The notes under the pieces are model-generated. The model did no database searches, had not been told where the DNA came from, and saw only the letters and a program-made list of their open reading frames with translations. Positions 1 to 5,091 of a DNA stretch of 5,091 bases are shown piece after piece. The position numbers and the translations under genes are program-made. The stretch's first letter is position 1. Each line of letters begins with the position of its first letter. The DNA lies in the NCBI GenBank assembly GCA_012511425.1, contig JAAZGC010000157.1, positions 1-5,091 on the forward strand, in the 5' to 3' direction. The stretch is from Clostridiales bacterium. GTDB lineage: Bacteria; Bacillota; Clostridia; Oscillospirales; CAG-272.

Positions 1-2
1 AC

Positions 3-440
3 TCGGAAGACAAATACTGCGGCTTCCCGTTTACGGCCGAAGGCTTCCGGCAGGAATTCCTGCTTATGAAAACTGTAACTGCCGAGGGCTGGGCGGAAAA
101 GGTTCCCCTGTCGCTGCCGATATATATCATTTCCGGAACCGAAGATCCGGTAGGCGGAAACGGAATCGGTCCCAATGAAGTTTATGACGATCTGAATGAG
201 CGTGAAGTAAACGATCTTCGTATAAAGCTCTATTCGGGCGACCGACACGAGATATTAAACGAAACCGACCGCGAAACGGTATGGAACGACCTCCTTGATT
301 TTATCAAAGACGTCACCGAAGGAGTCAACGAAGCAAGAACCCTCGGCGCATGGCCGCCGACGACAGTCTCAGTCGACTCTGTCGCAGATGCCGATTCGAT
401 TTATCCGCCTCCGAAGCAGACAGAAGACACCGACATATGA
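3..440 (+). CDS. Alpha/beta hydrolase (serine aminopeptidase S33 / lysophospholipase-like), 3' part only
   Basis: The frame is open from base 3 and the 5' end lies outside the window; 145 codons are visible. This is the C-terminal part of an alpha/beta-hydrolase. The strand-loop 'IYIISGTEDPVGG' carries the Asp typical of the catalytic acid, and 'LYSGDRHEILNE' about 50 residues later carries the catalytic His, in the pattern usual for the Hydrolase_4/S33 family. The nucleophile Ser would be upstream, out of view. An in-frame ATG at 66 is internal and not a credible start, because the conserved fold already precedes it. After the last helix (about 'WNDLLDFIKDVTE') there is a polar Pro/Thr/Asp-rich tail of about 35 residues that is not part of the fold. 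The stop TGA overlaps the ruvX start as ATGA. The family covers esterases, lipases and peptidases, so the substrate cannot be named; a cytoplasmic location is likely because no membrane segment is seen in this part. Confidence 0.85.
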   Translation, partial: SEDKYCGFPFTAEGFRQEFLLMKTVTAEGWAEKVPLSLPIYIISGTEDPVGGNGIGPNEVYDDLNEREVNDLRIKLYSGDRHEILNETDRETVWNDLLDFIKDVTEGVNEARTLGAWPPTTVSVDSVADADSIYPPPKQTEDTDI

Positions 441-880
441 CGGAAAAACGAGTAATCGGGGTCGCCTTCGGCGATACCCGCACCGGGCTTGCCGTCAGCG
501 ACGCATCGGGATTTTTAGCCGGCGGTCTGTGTACCCTTAAGGCCAACGGAATGCGCGATCTCGCAAATAAAATAACAAGATACTGCGACGAATACAACGC
601 CGTGAAAATTGTCATCGGCTGCCCGTTCAATATGGACGGCACATTGGGTCCGCGGGCGGAAAAGGCAGAGAGGTTCGCCGAGATTTTAAGGGAAACATCC
701 GGGCGCGAGGTTGAATTGTTCGACGAGCGGCTGACGACATTTTCGGCATCCGAATACCTCAATGCAACGGACACCCGCGGCAAAAAACGCAAGAGCGTGA
801 TCGATACGCTGTCCGCTCAGATCATTCTTCAGGATTGGCTTGATCTGCAAAAAGCAAATAAAGACAAACAGGATAAATAA
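437..880 (+). CDS. ruvX: RuvX/YqgF family protein (putative Holliday junction resolvase / pre-16S rRNA nuclease)
   Basis: A complete 147-residue protein, the usual length of this RNase H-fold family (about 138-150). Landmarks: the N-terminal strand with 'FGDTRTGLAVSD' (residues 11-22), 'GCPFNMDGTLGPR' (61-73), 'FDERLTT' (95-101) and 'KRKSVIDTLSAQIIL' (117-131). The last two hold the conserved Asp96/Glu97 and Asp123. Family members are proposed to mature the 5' end of 16S rRNA and/or act on branched DNA in the cytoplasm. Oddity: where the family normally reads Asp-x-Gly in the first strand (as in 'GLDLGTK'), this protein has Ala10 (codon GCC at 464-466), so one presumed metal-binding Asp is missing. 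An upstream in-frame ATG at 350 was not chosen, because the family N-terminus matches the ATG at 437, which overlaps the hydrolase stop as ATGA. No strong Shine-Dalgarno is visible, so translation is probably coupled. hisS follows after 4 nt. Confidence 0.93.
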   Translation: MTEKRVIGVAFGDTRTGLAVSDASGFLAGGLCTLKANGMRDLANKITRYCDEYNAVKIVIGCPFNMDGTLGPRAEKAERFAEILRETSGREVELFDERLTTFSASEYLNATDTRGKKRKSVIDTLSAQIILQDWLDLQKANKDKQDK

Positions 881-884
881 GCAT

Positions 885-2144
885 ATGAAGATTACACCGG
901 TAAAAGGCACAAACGACTACCTGCCCGAGGAAGTCGCACTTCGCGACAGGCTGCAGGACATTATATTGAAAGCTTACCGTTCGGCGGGCTTTACAAGGAT
1001 ATCAACTCCGATCATTGAAGAGCTGGAAAACCTCGACAACAGCGACGGCGGCGAAAATCTCGCGCTGATATTCAAGATAATGAAGCGCGGCGATAAATTC
1101 ATCTCCGCAGCCGAGGAAGCGAAAACCGCCGCAGAACCTTCGGAAAATACCTTCTGCGACCTGGGTCTGCGGTATGACCTTACCCTTCCTCTGTCAAGAT
1201 ATTACGCTAACAACCGTGCAAAGCTGCCGATTCCGTTCAAGGTCATTCAGCTTGACCGGGTATACCGCGCCGAGCGGCCTCAAAAGGGGCGGATGCGCGA
1301 ATTCGTTCAGTGCGATATAGATATTATCGGCGATCCCTCTTACACGGCGGAAGTCGAGCTGATACTCACAACCGCAAGAGCGCTGAGGGGCATCGGGCTT
1401 GACGATTTCACAGTCAGGATCAATGACAGAGTCCTTTTGAAAGCGATTATCTCCTCCTGCGGCGTTGCCGCCGAAATGAACGATTCCGTCTGCATCGTCC
1501 TTGACAAGCTTGATAAAATCGGCTGGGACGGCATTTGCGCGGAACTGGCGGAAAAGGGTATTGCCGATACGGTTATTACCGCCCTTCGGGAGCTTATGAG
1601 CCGTTTCCCATTCACAATCGAAAACGCAGCGGAGGCAGCGACGTCAGAGACTTCGGAAAACCTCAGAAAAGTTATGTCAGCGGTCAAACGAATCGACCCT
1701 GCGCTTGATATCGTTTATGACCCCACTCTCGTAAGAGGGCAGGGCTATTATACCGGAACGGTCTTCGAGATCGTCTCGGCTTCCTTCGGCAGCTCGGTCG
1801 CCGGCGGCGGAAGATACGACGGTCTTATCGGCAAATTCACCGGAGAAAATACCCCCGCAGTCGGATTCTCCATAGGCTTCGAGCGCATCTTCTCGATCCT
1901 TTCCGCCCGCGGAGATAAGGCTGAGGGCTTGCGTCCGGCTGTCGCCGTATTTTACGGCACCGAAAACCCCGAAGAAAGCTTTATAACGGCAGAGCTTAAA
2001 GCAGAGGATTTAAGAGATGAATACGACGTGACTCTCGTCGAAGAACCATCCCGGAAAAAGTTCGGAAAGACTCTCGAGCGCCTGCGTCAGAGCGGTTATT
2101 ACGGTTATCTAAAAGAAAACGAATGTGATGTCACTCCTTTATAA
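885..2144 (+). CDS. hisS: Histidine--tRNA ligase (HisRS), class II, variant type
   Basis: A 419-residue class II synthetase that would charge tRNA-His with histidine in the cytoplasm. Seen in order: motif 1 region 'KGTNDYLPEE' (7-16) to Pro42; 'LRYDLTLP' (95-102), the form found in eukaryotic-like HisRS rather than the LRPEGT of E. coli; motif 2 'YRAERPQKGRMREF' (127-140) with its Arg; an insertion domain (about 180-260); the histidine-binding signature 'LVRGQGYYTGTVFE' (282-295), where most HisRS read RGLDYYT; 'GGGRYDGL' (307-314); and motif 3 'GFSIGFERI' (327-335). A C-terminal anticodon-binding-like domain starts near 349 and is only about 71 residues, shorter than the usual 90 or so. The presence of that domain, the HisA-like motif and the motif 2/3 arginines argues against HisZ, the ATP-PRT regulatory paralogue. 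The start ATG at 885 is preferred over one 15 codons upstream inside ruvX because conserved sequence begins here; AGGA lies at about 870-873. Confidence 0.88.
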   Translation: MKITPVKGTNDYLPEEVALRDRLQDIILKAYRSAGFTRISTPIIEELENLDNSDGGENLALIFKIMKRGDKFISAAEEAKTAAEPSENTFCDLGLRYDLTLPLSRYYANNRAKLPIPFKVIQLDRVYRAERPQKGRMREFVQCDIDIIGDPSYTAEVELILTTARALRGIGLDDFTVRINDRVLLKAIISSCGVAAEMNDSVCIVLDKLDKIGWDGICAELAEKGIADTVITALRELMSRFPFTIENAAEAATSETSENLRKVMSAVKRIDPALDIVYDPTLVRGQGYYTGTVFEIVSASFGSSVAGGGRYDGLIGKFTGENTPAVGFSIGFERIFSILSARGDKAEGLRPAVAVFYGTENPEESFITAELKAEDLRDEYDVTLVEEPSRKKFGKTLERLRQSGYYGYLKENECDVTPL

Positions 2145-3774
2145 TAAACTCGGTAAATTGTTTAAGAAGTTACTTTCATCGGCGCTTGCGGCGTTGCTGT
2201 TTTTGTCGGCTGCCGGCTGCAGCTCGATTATAACGGTCAACAAGCGTCTCGACGGCACCCCGGCAACTACGATTGAAGTCAACCCGGATATATATCCTCC
2301 CGAGACGACTGCCCCCGAGACCGAGGAAACCGATTCAATCGAAGAACCCGAAGTAACCGAGGCGATGACGCTGCCCGACGGTGCGGAAATTGTAACGCAG
2401 CCGGCGCCTCAGCCGCTTGGACAGGTTGTTCCGGTAACGCTTCAGGACAATTTCGCCATTGCCAAGCAATATCTCGATGCGTTGACCGCCGATGATTTCG
2501 GCGGAGTTGCCGTCAACATCATGACTTCCGACGCCTCGATTTTCATGCCGGAAAGCGCCGGCGATCCGGTCGATAATGCCCGCATCGAGCGCAACGAGAT
2601 GGTCGAAGAAAAATACAACACCCGCATTATCGCCATCGATACACCGGTTTCCGAAATCTATGCAAACACCCGTCTTGCGGTAATGAGCGGAGATTACTAC
2701 ACCGATCTTATCGCCGTGCCGCAGAACTGGCTCGGCAGCTTTGCGATGAGCGGCTTGCTGCTTAACCTCCGTTCGCTTCCGTTCACAAACTATAAAGCCC
2801 CCTATTTCGATGCAGACGCAATGGCGCAGACGACAACGCAGTTCAATGTCTGGGGAGCATACGGCGATCTCAACGAAAGCCCCAATTATTTCTATTGTCT
2901 GTTTTTCAACAAATCGCTCATCGAATCCCTCGGTCTTCAGTCGCCTTATGCCCTCGCATATAACGATGAATGGACCCAGGATAAGTTCAGGGAGTTCTGC
3001 CTTGCGGCGAAGAATGCGGGATATTACGGCTTCGGCGCACAGCTTGATGAAGACGCCGTTATAGACGCGCTCTTTGCCTCATCCGGCGAGAACTATTTTA
3101 CGACTTCGCTCGGCCGTATCCCGGCACAGCGCACTGTCACTGCAAATGTATCAAAGCTTGTCGAAAGAATGAGAAATCTGATATATAAAGACGGCGTGGC
3201 CTTCGACGGCGGCACCGGCTCATATACGCCGAACGGCGCCAGAGCTGCCTTTTACTCGGGCAAAATGCTCTTTTACGTCGACCATACATATATGATTTCC
3301 GCGTTTTCCGACATGAATGACGACTGGGGAGTGCTTCCGCTTCCGAAAAACACGGCATCCCAGACATATTATTACAGCTATGTCGACCGGACGATGCCGG
3401 TGCTCGCGGTAATCAAGAATTCCGCAACGGCAAAAAACGCCGGTCTTTTCCTGCAGGCAGCAAATGCGGCTTCATATAATTTTATCGAAGATGTCTGGTA
3501 TGACGAGCTCGCCCGCGATGTAATCCGCGACGGCGACACCCTGAATATGCTTGACATAGTTTTGGGGCGCAGCGATAAGGGGAGAACCTATGTCGACTTT
3601 GCCGTCAATTTCGGAGAAGCCCTGCCTTATATCGGAGACGCCGGCTATAAGCTGATGCGCTCCTGCGTAAAAACCGGCAGAGACTATGCGGCGGCAGTAA
3701 AGGCGGTCATGCCGGATGTCGCGAAGATGAGTGCCGAGAAATTCGAGACGAAGAAGCCGGCAGCGGCGGAATAA
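2128..3774 (+). CDS. Extracellular solute-binding lipoprotein (ABC transporter family 1-like), orphan
   Basis: A 548-residue protein with a lipoprotein signal peptide: basic N-region (KLGKLFKK), hydrophobic core (about 15-28), and a lipobox-like 'SAAGC' with the acylated Cys at residue 31. Residues about 32-105 form a Thr/Pro/Glu-rich linker. From about 109 on the sequence reads like a type 2 periplasmic-binding fold: a 'YYTDLIAVP' strand (190-198), 'GLLLNLRSLP', 'YCLFFNKSLIESLGL' with Asn261-Lys262, and an 'EWTQDKFREF' segment with Trp282. These are typical of sugar- and oligosaccharide-binding SBPs anchored outside the membrane. The ligand is not predictable. The start could also be the adjacent GTG at 2125; neither has a clear Shine-Dalgarno, and the start lies inside the last codons of hisS (17-20 nt overlap), suggesting coupled translation. 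No permease or ATPase is in the window. A non-transport role (sensor, scavenging, cell-surface binding) is possible but is inference. Confidence 0.85.
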   Translation: MSLLYNKLGKLFKKLLSSALAALLFLSAAGCSSIITVNKRLDGTPATTIEVNPDIYPPETTAPETEETDSIEEPEVTEAMTLPDGAEIVTQPAPQPLGQVVPVTLQDNFAIAKQYLDALTADDFGGVAVNIMTSDASIFMPESAGDPVDNARIERNEMVEEKYNTRIIAIDTPVSEIYANTRLAVMSGDYYTDLIAVPQNWLGSFAMSGLLLNLRSLPFTNYKAPYFDADAMAQTTTQFNVWGAYGDLNESPNYFYCLFFNKSLIESLGLQSPYALAYNDEWTQDKFREFCLAAKNAGYYGFGAQLDEDAVIDALFASSGENYFTTSLGRIPAQRTVTANVSKLVERMRNLIYKDGVAFDGGTGSYTPNGARAAFYSGKMLFYVDHTYMISAFSDMNDDWGVLPLPKNTASQTYYYSYVDRTMPVLAVIKNSATAKNAGLFLQAANAASYNFIEDVWYDELARDVIRDGDTLNMLDIVLGRSDKGRTYVDFAVNFGEALPYIGDAGYKLMRSCVKTGRDYAAAVKAVMPDVAKMSAEKFETKKPAAAE

Positions 3775-3802
3775 AAAAGCCGCACGATTAACGTGTGGCT
3801 TT
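3773..3802. terminator. Shared hairpin terminator between convergent genes
   Basis: An 11-bp stem (3776-3786 with 3792-3802, one G-T wobble) encloses the 5-nt loop ATTAA. It begins right after the lipoprotein stop codon, and its right arm touches the stop of the minus-strand SLOG gene. Read on the minus strand, the stem (AAAGCCACACG...CGTGCGGC) runs into a six-T tract (complement of 3773-3778), a good intrinsic terminator for the SLOG gene. Read on the plus strand only TTT follows the GC part of the stem, so it should end the left operon less efficiently. Confidence 0.85.
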
Positions 3803-4350
3803 CAGGTATCGAGCTTGACCTGGTCATCCGCAAGATTGAATATACGCAGTCCGCGGCGGCGGGCGTATGCGACGGCATTTACCGTGCCGCCGCTTCGCTT
3901 CTCAAGCCAGCATATGCAGAAAGAGCAGCGGTCTGCCATAAATTCGTTGCGTTTCTGATAACTTTCCTTGGCAAAATTCGGACAAAGATAGAATATTTCG
4001 TCGGCAAGCCTTGATATGACTTCAAACTGCGCCCGCAGCTTCTCGTCATCCTTGTGAGTATAACCCGAAAAAGGCAGAGCAAGGCTCAGTTTGATCTTCG
4101 GATTTTCAAACTTCCTCGCGCAGACAATCATTTCGGCGAATGTGTCAAACCCTTTTGCTCCGCCGATATAGAAGTGATCGATACCGTGTTTTATCATATC
4201 GTCAAGCTGAGCTGTCAGCAGGCTCCGCGCTTCGGCGGTCGGATCGAAATCCCGGTGCCCGGTTATAAAGCAGCTGTAAGCCTTGTCAAAAGGCTCCGGA
4301 GGCGGCTCTTCATAAACATTTAATACTTTGGGATGCGGCAGTCTGTCCAA
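3802..4350 (-). CDS. SLOG superfamily protein, DUF1273/YpsA-like
   Basis: A 182-residue soluble protein. After a Pro/Glu-rich lead (residues 8-20) come a Rossmann-type first strand 'SCFITGHRDF' (26-35), 'YIGGAKGFDTFAE' (61-73) with the glycine-rich loop, 'LALPFSGY' (90-97), 'YQKRNEFMADRC' (131-142) and 'SGGTVNAVAYA' (153-163). This order is characteristic of SLOG/DUF1273 proteins, related to B. subtilis YpsA and more distantly to LOG/DprA-type nucleotide-ligand binders. The fold is thought to bind nucleotide-derived small molecules; the true ligand and function are unknown, although YpsA has been linked to cell division in Firmicutes. The start is TTG: there is no in-frame ATG nearby, and a perfect AGGAGG sits 8 nt upstream. 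It has its own consensus promoter and lies downstream of spoVG but beyond that gene's terminator, so it is probably monocistronic. It converges with the lipoprotein gene. Confidence 0.85.
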   Translation of the reverse strand: MDRLPHPKVLNVYEEPPPEPFDKAYSCFITGHRDFDPTAEARSLLTAQLDDMIKHGIDHFYIGGAKGFDTFAEMIVCARKFENPKIKLSLALPFSGYTHKDDEKLRAQFEVISRLADEIFYLCPNFAKESYQKRNEFMADRCSFCICWLEKRSGGTVNAVAYARRRGLRIFNLADDQVKLDT

Positions 4351-4358
4351 AATTTCTT

Positions 4359-4364
4359 CCTCCT
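4359..4364 (-). promoter_or_regulatory. Ribosome binding site AGGAGG that fixes the TTG start of the SLOG gene
   Basis: The complement of CCTCCT at 4359-4364 gives a perfect AGGAGG, 8 nt from the TTG codon (complement 4348-4350). A nearby ATG (complement 4373-4375) lies upstream of this site and is out of frame, so the TTG is the best-supported start. Confidence 0.85.
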
Positions 4365-4389
4365 GTCGTCTGCATCGCCTTCAGCTTAT

Positions 4390-4418
4390 ATTATATGATA
4401 TTCCGCCGCTTTTGTCAA
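4390..4418 (-). promoter_or_regulatory. Sigma-A promoter of the SLOG gene, perfect consensus
   Basis: On the minus strand, TTGACA (complement 4413-4418) is followed by a 17-bp spacer and TATAAT (complement 4390-4395): both hexamers match the vegetative consensus exactly with optimal spacing. Transcription would start near 4383, leaving a leader of about 33 nt that contains the AGGAGG. The promoter lies just beyond the spoVG terminator, so the gene does not need read-through from spoVG. No obvious operator dyad overlaps it. Confidence 0.92.
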
Positions 4419-4458
4419 TACCGGCAGGGCGTTATAACCAATACGATACGGTTGCGGC

Positions 4459-4500
4459 AAAAAAGCCCCCATGCCGTGCATGGCATGCCGTGCATGGGGG
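4459..4500 (-). terminator. Intrinsic terminator of spoVG
   Basis: Read on the minus strand, a 9-bp perfect GC-rich stem (CCCCCATGC, complement 4492-4500, with GCATGGGGG, complement 4466-4474) is followed by one base and a six-T tract (complement 4459-4464). The inside can add four more base pairs (4478-4481 with 4485-4488) across a 3x3 internal loop. It sits about 45 nt after the spoVG stop and should separate spoVG from the SLOG gene. Read on the plus strand it has no T tract. Confidence 0.9.
4471..4497. repeat. Tandem 13-bp direct repeat inside the spoVG terminator
   Basis: ATGCCGTGCATGG occurs at 4471-4483 and again at 4485-4497, a 14-bp period. Each copy is itself a near-palindrome (CATGC-CGT-GCATG), so the RNA could fold either as one long hairpin or as two small ones side by side. 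Confidence 0.9.
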
Positions 4501-4545
4501 GAGTCTGCATGAATTAACTTTGCTGCTGCGAGGCGTTTTGCGGTC

Positions 4546-4875
4546 TCAGCTTTCCTCGTTTCGGCCGTCGGCATCGGCATCAAACGATGCTCCTGCGGCG
4601 GCTTCCGCTTCGAAAATCATAACCGCTTTGTTGTAGGCTTCGATAACCGAATCTTCGAGCTCAGCACGGAAATCCGCGTTTATCGGATGTGCGATGTCGC
4701 GATATGTACCGTCGGGATTTTTTCTGCTCGGCATTACGATAAATAACCTGTCTCTGGCATTGATGACCTTAATATCGTGCAGAGCAAGCTGATTGTCAAA
4801 AGTTATGGAAACGATGGCTTTCATCGGGCCGTCGTCGTTGAATAACTTTCTGACTTTGATATCTGTGATCTCCAT
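4546..4875 (-). CDS. spoVG: SpoVG family regulator (septation / RNA- and DNA-binding protein)
   Basis: A 109-residue protein matching SpoVG over its whole core: 'MEITDIKVRKL' (1-11), 'MKAIVSITFDNQLALHDIKV' (18-37) and 'RLFIVMPSRKNPDGTYRDI' followed by 'AHPIN' (43-66), the family signature around MPSR..PDG..RD..HPI. The core is followed by a helix and an acidic, Ala-rich tail (about 88-109) not shared with short homologues. SpoVG proteins are small dimers that bind nucleic acid and act as pleiotropic regulators; in Bacillus they affect asymmetric septation during sporulation, in other Firmicutes virulence and metabolism genes, including genes in non-sporulating species. The ATG start (complement 4873-4875) has a perfect AGGAGG (complement 4883-4888) 7 nt upstream. 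It is probably monocistronic: a -10 element lies about 33 nt upstream and a strong terminator downstream. Presence of spoVG alone does not prove the organism sporulates. Confidence 0.96.
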   Translation of the reverse strand: MEITDIKVRKLFNDDGPMKAIVSITFDNQLALHDIKVINARDRLFIVMPSRKNPDGTYRDIAHPINADFRAELEDSVIEAYNKAVMIFEAEAAAGASFDADADGRNEES

Positions 4876-4907
4876 TGATAATCCTCCTGAATTTAAAGCC
4901 TGAAATG

Positions 4908-4913
4908 ATTATA
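4908..4913 (-). promoter_or_regulatory. Probable -10 element of spoVG
   Basis: TATAAT (complement 4908-4913) lies about 33 nt before the spoVG start and would give a leader of about 25 nt. At the expected -35 position (spacers of 16-18 bp) only CAAATG-like sequence is found, so this is either a weak or activator-dependent sigma-A promoter, or the TATAAT is fortuitous in AT-rich DNA. No TG extension is present. Confidence 0.45.
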
Positions 4914-5091
4914 CTATCCGATTGTTACGGCATTTGGGATTTTATGGAATATTTTCTTTAATATGAAACAAATAAAGTTTAAAACATGACATATACTTAT
5001 CCTGCTTTTATAAATCAATCCATAGATTAAGATGTTGTCGTAATTGCCGATTTTAACGCAGCGTAATATTTTTTATATAAAGGTATTATAT
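4914..5091. other. AT-rich intergenic region upstream of spoVG
   Basis: No credible gene is seen on either strand, and the base composition is much more AT-rich than the coding part. It holds a palindrome TTTATATAAA (5072-5081) flanked by imperfect TAATA/TATTA arms, and on the minus strand GCAGGATAA (complement 4997-5005), which fits the sigma-H -35 pattern but lacks a matching -10 (GAAT-type) downstream. A TATAAT on the minus strand sits at the very edge (5085-5090). Any gene beyond lies outside the window. Confidence 0.6.

Noticed and set aside
325..792. A 155-codon open frame on the minus strand opposite ruvX
   Set aside because: A shadow of the RuvX and hydrolase coding sequence; Ser/Arg-rich composition typical of antisense frames, with no motif.
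840..884. Longer hisS start inside ruvX
   Set aside because: The extra 15 residues are Lys/Asn-rich and outside the conserved HisRS start; the ATG at 885 lies 4 nt after the ruvX stop and fits the family.
885..2144. Annotation as HisZ (ATP phosphoribosyltransferase regulatory subunit)
   Set aside because: The protein keeps motif 2 and 3 arginines, an RG..YYTG histidine motif and a C-terminal anticodon-binding-like domain, which HisZ proteins generally lack; no his biosynthesis genes are adjacent.
4054..4323. Open frames on the plus strand opposite the SLOG gene
   Set aside because: They lie antisense to a frame with clear SLOG motifs, a promoter and a ribosome binding site; their translations show no recognisable domain and no start signals.
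4471..4497. Tandem repeat as a CRISPR or recombination site
   Set aside because: Only two copies with 1 nt between them, located inside a terminator stem; no spacers, cas genes or integrase nearby.
4328..4636. Open frame on the plus strand across the spoVG/SLOG intergenic region
   Set aside because: It runs through the spoVG terminator and the antisense of the SLOG promoter, with no ribosome binding site or recognisable protein.
4990..5018. Possible second spoVG promoter TTGATT-17-TATATG on the minus strand
   Set aside because: Only four of six matches in each hexamer, within AT-rich DNA where such matches arise by chance.

Overview
The window looks like part of a chromosome of an anaerobic Gram-positive Firmicute, most likely a Clostridia/Oscillospirales-type gut or rumen bacterium. 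The grounds are a SpoVG regulator, a lipoprotein solute-binding protein with a Thr/Pro/Glu-rich linker, AGGAGG ribosome binding sites, sigma-A-type promoters, and mixed-GC coding DNA with AT-rich intergenic DNA. No phylogenetic placement was computed. I see no phage, transposon, CRISPR or tRNA/rRNA signature.

Left part (about 1-3774), plus strand: four genes are packed as one apparent operon. They are the 3' end of an alpha/beta hydrolase (serine aminopeptidase S33-like), ruvX/yqgF (overlapping the hydrolase by ATGA), a histidyl-tRNA synthetase gene (4-nt gap), and a 548-residue secreted lipoprotein resembling ABC-transporter solute-binding proteins (overlapping hisS by about 17 nt). No promoter is evident inside this block, and the overlaps suggest translational coupling. 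No transporter permease or ATPase accompanies the binding protein within the window.

Right part (about 3773-5091), minus strand: two genes point towards the left block. spoVG (4546-4875) has a strong ribosome binding site and its own GC-rich intrinsic terminator. Downstream of it is a SLOG-superfamily (DUF1273/YpsA-like) protein gene (3802-4350), driven by its own promoter with perfect consensus TTGACA-17-TATAAT and starting with TTG behind a perfect AGGAGG. The SLOG gene converges on the lipoprotein gene at a shared hairpin whose T tract favours the minus strand. The last ~200 bp are AT-rich and noncoding as far as I can see, and probably carry the control region of spoVG.

These are mostly housekeeping functions. 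The points most worth a second look are a RuvX that lacks the usual first catalytic Asp (Ala10), a histidyl-tRNA synthetase with an altered histidine-binding motif and a short anticodon domain, the orphan binding protein coupled to hisS, and the consensus promoter/TTG-start combination on the SLOG gene. I did not find convincing evidence of a new multi-gene system.
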